The notes under the pieces: model-generated
What the model was told of the DNA's origin: nothing
The model's input: only the letters and a program-made list of their open reading frames with translations
Database searches by the model: none
Made by a program: the position numbers and the translations under genes
NCBI GenBank assembly: GCA_025964295.1
Contig: JAOPZD010000149.1
Span: 1 to 15,231 of the forward strand
Length of the DNA: 15,231 nt
From: Conexibacter sp.
Lineage (GTDB): Bacteria; Actinomycetota; Thermoleophilia; Solirubrobacterales; Solirubrobacteraceae
Reading direction: 5' to 3'
In this document: positions 13,601 to 15,231 of the stretch, piece after piece
How positions within the stretch are numbered: position 1 is the stretch's first letter
Layout: the number at the start of each line of letters is the position of its first letter

Positions 13601-14437
13601 ATGCCCGACGCCGCGACGATCGACGAGCTGCTGGCCCGCATCGGGATCGCCGAGCGCCCGGTGGCCGACGCCGCGGGCCTGGCCCGCGTCCATCGCGCGT
13701 TCCTGACGCACCTGGCCTACGACGGGCTCACCGCCCAGCTCGGCGAGCACGCGCCGCTGGATCCCGACGTGCTCGTGGAGCGCACGCTGGCGACCGGGCG
13801 CGGCGGCTACTGCTTCGAGATCAACACCATCATGCAGACGCTGCTCGACGCGCTCGGGTTCGCGGTGCAGCGCCGCGAGGGGCTCGTCGACGCGCGCGGG
13901 GCCCGCGCCGGCGGCGCGCCGACCAACCACCTGGCGTTGGTCGTCGCGACCGCCGGGGGCGAGCGCTTCCTGTGCGACGCGGGCTGGGGAGAGGGGCCGT
14001 TGGAGCCCGTCCCGCTGCGCACCGGAGCGCACGTGCAGGGGCCGCTGCGCTGGACGACCGAGCGCGACGGCGACGGCTGGTGGGTCGGCCAGCACGCGTG
14101 GGGCTCGACGCCCGGCTTCCGCTTCGGCGACGCGCCCGCCGGCCTGGAGGCCTTCGCGCCGCATCACCTCCGCCTCGCCACGTCGCCCGAGTCCGGCTTC
14201 GTCAAGACGCTCGTCGTCCAGCAGCCCCACGACGACCACGTCGTCACGCTGCGCGCCCGGACGCTGACGCGCAAGGGCCCGGACCACGACACGTCCGCCG
14301 TCCTGGATGACGAGGCCGCGTTCGCCGACACGCTGCAGCGCGTCTTCGGCATCGACCCCGACGCCCTCGGCGCCGGGCGCGTCGCGCGGCTGTGGGCCGG
14401 CGCGTGCGCCCAGCACGAGGCGTTCGTCAGCCGGTAG
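13601..14437 (+). CDS. nat: Arylamine N-acetyltransferase
   Basis: 278 residues, the normal length for bacterial NAT. The catalytic triad is visible: C71 in GRGGYCFE, H110 in PTNHLAL and D126 in LCDAGWG. The N-terminus (residues about 15-50, LARVHRAFLTHLAYDGL) matches the NAT helical domain, followed by the Cys-bearing segment and the beta barrel. The enzyme transfers acetyl, and in actinomycetes sometimes other acyl groups, from CoA to arylamines or hydrazines by a ping-pong mechanism in the cytosol. The ATG at 13601 lacks a ribosome site, so it is probably leaderless. The last 11 bp overlap the convergent VOC gene. Context gives no natural substrate. Confidence 0.93.
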   Translation: MPDAATIDELLARIGIAERPVADAAGLARVHRAFLTHLAYDGLTAQLGEHAPLDPDVLVERTLATGRGGYCFEINTIMQTLLDALGFAVQRREGLVDARGARAGGAPTNHLALVVATAGGERFLCDAGWGEGPLEPVPLRTGAHVQGPLRWTTERDGDGWWVGQHAWGSTPGFRFGDAPAGLEAFAPHHLRLATSPESGFVKTLVVQQPHDDHVVTLRARTLTRKGPDHDTSAVLDDEAAFADTLQRVFGIDPDALGAGRVARLWAGACAQHEAFVSR

Positions 14438-14867
14438 GCGTCGTCTCCGGCGTCGGCTCGGCGATCACCGCGGCCACCTGCGTCAACCGGTAGGCGTTGC
14501 CGAACGGATCGCGGAAGCCGCAGTCGATGCCGTAGAAGACGTCCTCCGGCTCGCTGGTGAACTCGACGCCGCGGTCGCGCATCTCGGCGTAGGCCGCACG
14601 GCAGTCGTCGGTCTGGATGATGATGCCGTTGAGGCCGCCGCGGGCCATCAGCGAGCGGACGTCGTCGGCGATGTCCGGGCGCACGCTCGGATCGATCAGG
14701 GAGATCTCGAAGTCCGGCTGGCCGGGGGCGCCGACGGTGATCCACCGCCAGTCGCCGGCGTTCATGTCCGCGCGCTTCTCGAAGCCGAGCTTCTCGGTGT
14801 ACCAGGCGAGCGCCTCGTCCTGGTCGCCGACCATCGCGCAGAGGATTCCGACATGGAGATTGGGCAT
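14427..14867 (-). CDS. VOC superfamily (glyoxalase/bleomycin-resistance fold) protein
   Basis: 146 residues from ATG 14867; a TTG at 14876 is in frame but less likely. There are two beta-alpha-beta-beta-beta modules: LHVGILCAMVGDQDEALAWY to FEISLIDP, and GIIIQTDDCRAAYAEMRDRG to FRDPFGNAYRLTQ. The residues usually used for metal, H5 in the first strand and a Glu in FEISL (E54), are present; the second half has a typical D-P-F-G-N-x-Y end. The exact reaction (isomerase, dioxygenase, or binding and sequestration) cannot be told. It follows the AraC-type gene on the same strand after a 34-nt gap, so the two are likely co-transcribed, and its end overlaps the NAT gene by 11 bp. Confidence 0.88.
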   Translation of the reverse strand: MPNLHVGILCAMVGDQDEALAWYTEKLGFEKRADMNAGDWRWITVGAPGQPDFEISLIDPSVRPDIADDVRSLMARGGLNGIIIQTDDCRAAYAEMRDRGVEFTSEPEDVFYGIDCGFRDPFGNAYRLTQVAAVIAEPTPETTPTG

Positions 14868-14901
14868 GGGCGGCAAGCTACGCCCCGGGGGCGTCCGGCG
14901 C

Positions 14902-15231
14902 TTATCGAATCCTGCTGTCCGGCACCGCGCGCGGCCGCTGCCACTCGCGCCGGAAGCACGAGGGGATCCGCGCCAGCAGCGCTTCCTCGCGCACCTGCTC
15001 GCGCCAGGCGGTCGGCGCCATCCCGACCGTGCGCTTGAACGTCGCGCTGAACGACCCCAGCGACGCGTACCCGACCGCCACGCAGACCTCGCCGACGCTG
15101 AGGTCGCTCAACCGCAGCAGCTCCTGGGCGCGCTCGATCCGGCGGGTCTGGAGGTACTGATGCGGCGTCTCGCCGAAGACCTCCTTGAACGACCGGCTGA
15201 AGTGCGCGGTCGACGCGTGCGCCCGGCGCGC
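14902..15231 (-). CDS. AraC-family regulator, C-terminal part (5' end beyond window)
   Basis: Only the last 109 residues are inside the window; the frame is open to the right edge. The second HTH and linker of an AraC/XylS DNA-binding domain are clear: HFSRSFKEVFGETPHQYLQTRRIERAQELL, then LSDLSVGEVCVAVGYASLGSFSATFKRTVGMAPTAWR. A basic tail follows, RREWQRPRAVPDSRIR-stop. The sensor part and the start are not visible, so full length and ligand are unknown. It is immediately upstream of the VOC gene on the same strand, an arrangement often seen in actinobacteria, and presumably controls it. Confidence 0.9.
   Translation of the reverse strand, partial: ARRAHASTAHFSRSFKEVFGETPHQYLQTRRIERAQELLRLSDLSVGEVCVAVGYASLGSFSATFKRTVGMAPTAWREQVREEALLARIPSCFRREWQRPRAVPDSRIR

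Noticed and set aside
14426..14499. Near-identical 17-mers (gtcagccggtaggcgtc and gtcaaccggtaggcgtt) 57 bp apart
   Set aside because: Both lie within coding sequence and only two copies exist; likely chance in GC-rich DNA or a minor internal duplication without consequence.

Overview
This is a GC-rich window with GC-ending codons, sparse Shine-Dalgarno sites and several starts that look leaderless. Its gene content is that of a soil actinomycete: a PAS-GGDEF-EAL protein, an FnIII-type secreted protein, TetR, AraC, SDR and MDR enzymes, and an arylamine N-acetyltransferase. An actinobacterium of the Thermoleophilia/Solirubrobacterales type is my best inference. No rRNA, tRNA, CRISPR array or transposase was seen.

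Left region (1-4521): a dispersed family of small exported proteins, all on the minus strand. One copy runs off the left edge (1-573). One is a short 3' remnant (858-1003). One is a pseudogene with frameshifts at both ends but an open core (1099-1794). One is intact (3868-4521). Intact members share an Ala-rich signal peptide ending just before N-W-T-T-N-G, about six Cys, a YGNTT(Q)QLTI block and an ITN-stop C-terminus. The three copies with 5' ends carry the same upstream motif. A plus-strand polytopic membrane protein (2079-3878) sits among them and overlaps the intact copy tail to tail by 11 bp.

Centre (4632-9863, plus strand): an MFS exporter, a 79-aa XRE-type regulator, then a translationally coupled pair. 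The pair is a PAS-PAS-GGDEF-EAL c-di-GMP enzyme with an apparently complete catalytic and inhibitory-site set, whose stop overlaps the start of an Amt ammonium transporter (ATGA). A perfect 11-bp hairpin precedes the pair. A large hairpin at 9983-10034 separates Amt from the next, convergent operon.

Right region (10048-15231): a two-gene redox operon (MDR-type oxidoreductase, then SDR) is divergent from a TetR regulator, with a palindromic operator lying on the oxidoreductase start codon. Next come a secreted FnIII-like protein with a strong terminator and an arylamine N-acetyltransferase. The latter converges (another 11-bp overlap) on a VOC/glyoxalase-fold gene lying just downstream of an edge-truncated AraC-type regulator.

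The observations most worth following are the decaying Cys-rich exported family (possibly with a silent copy) and the coupling of c-di-GMP turnover to ammonium transport.
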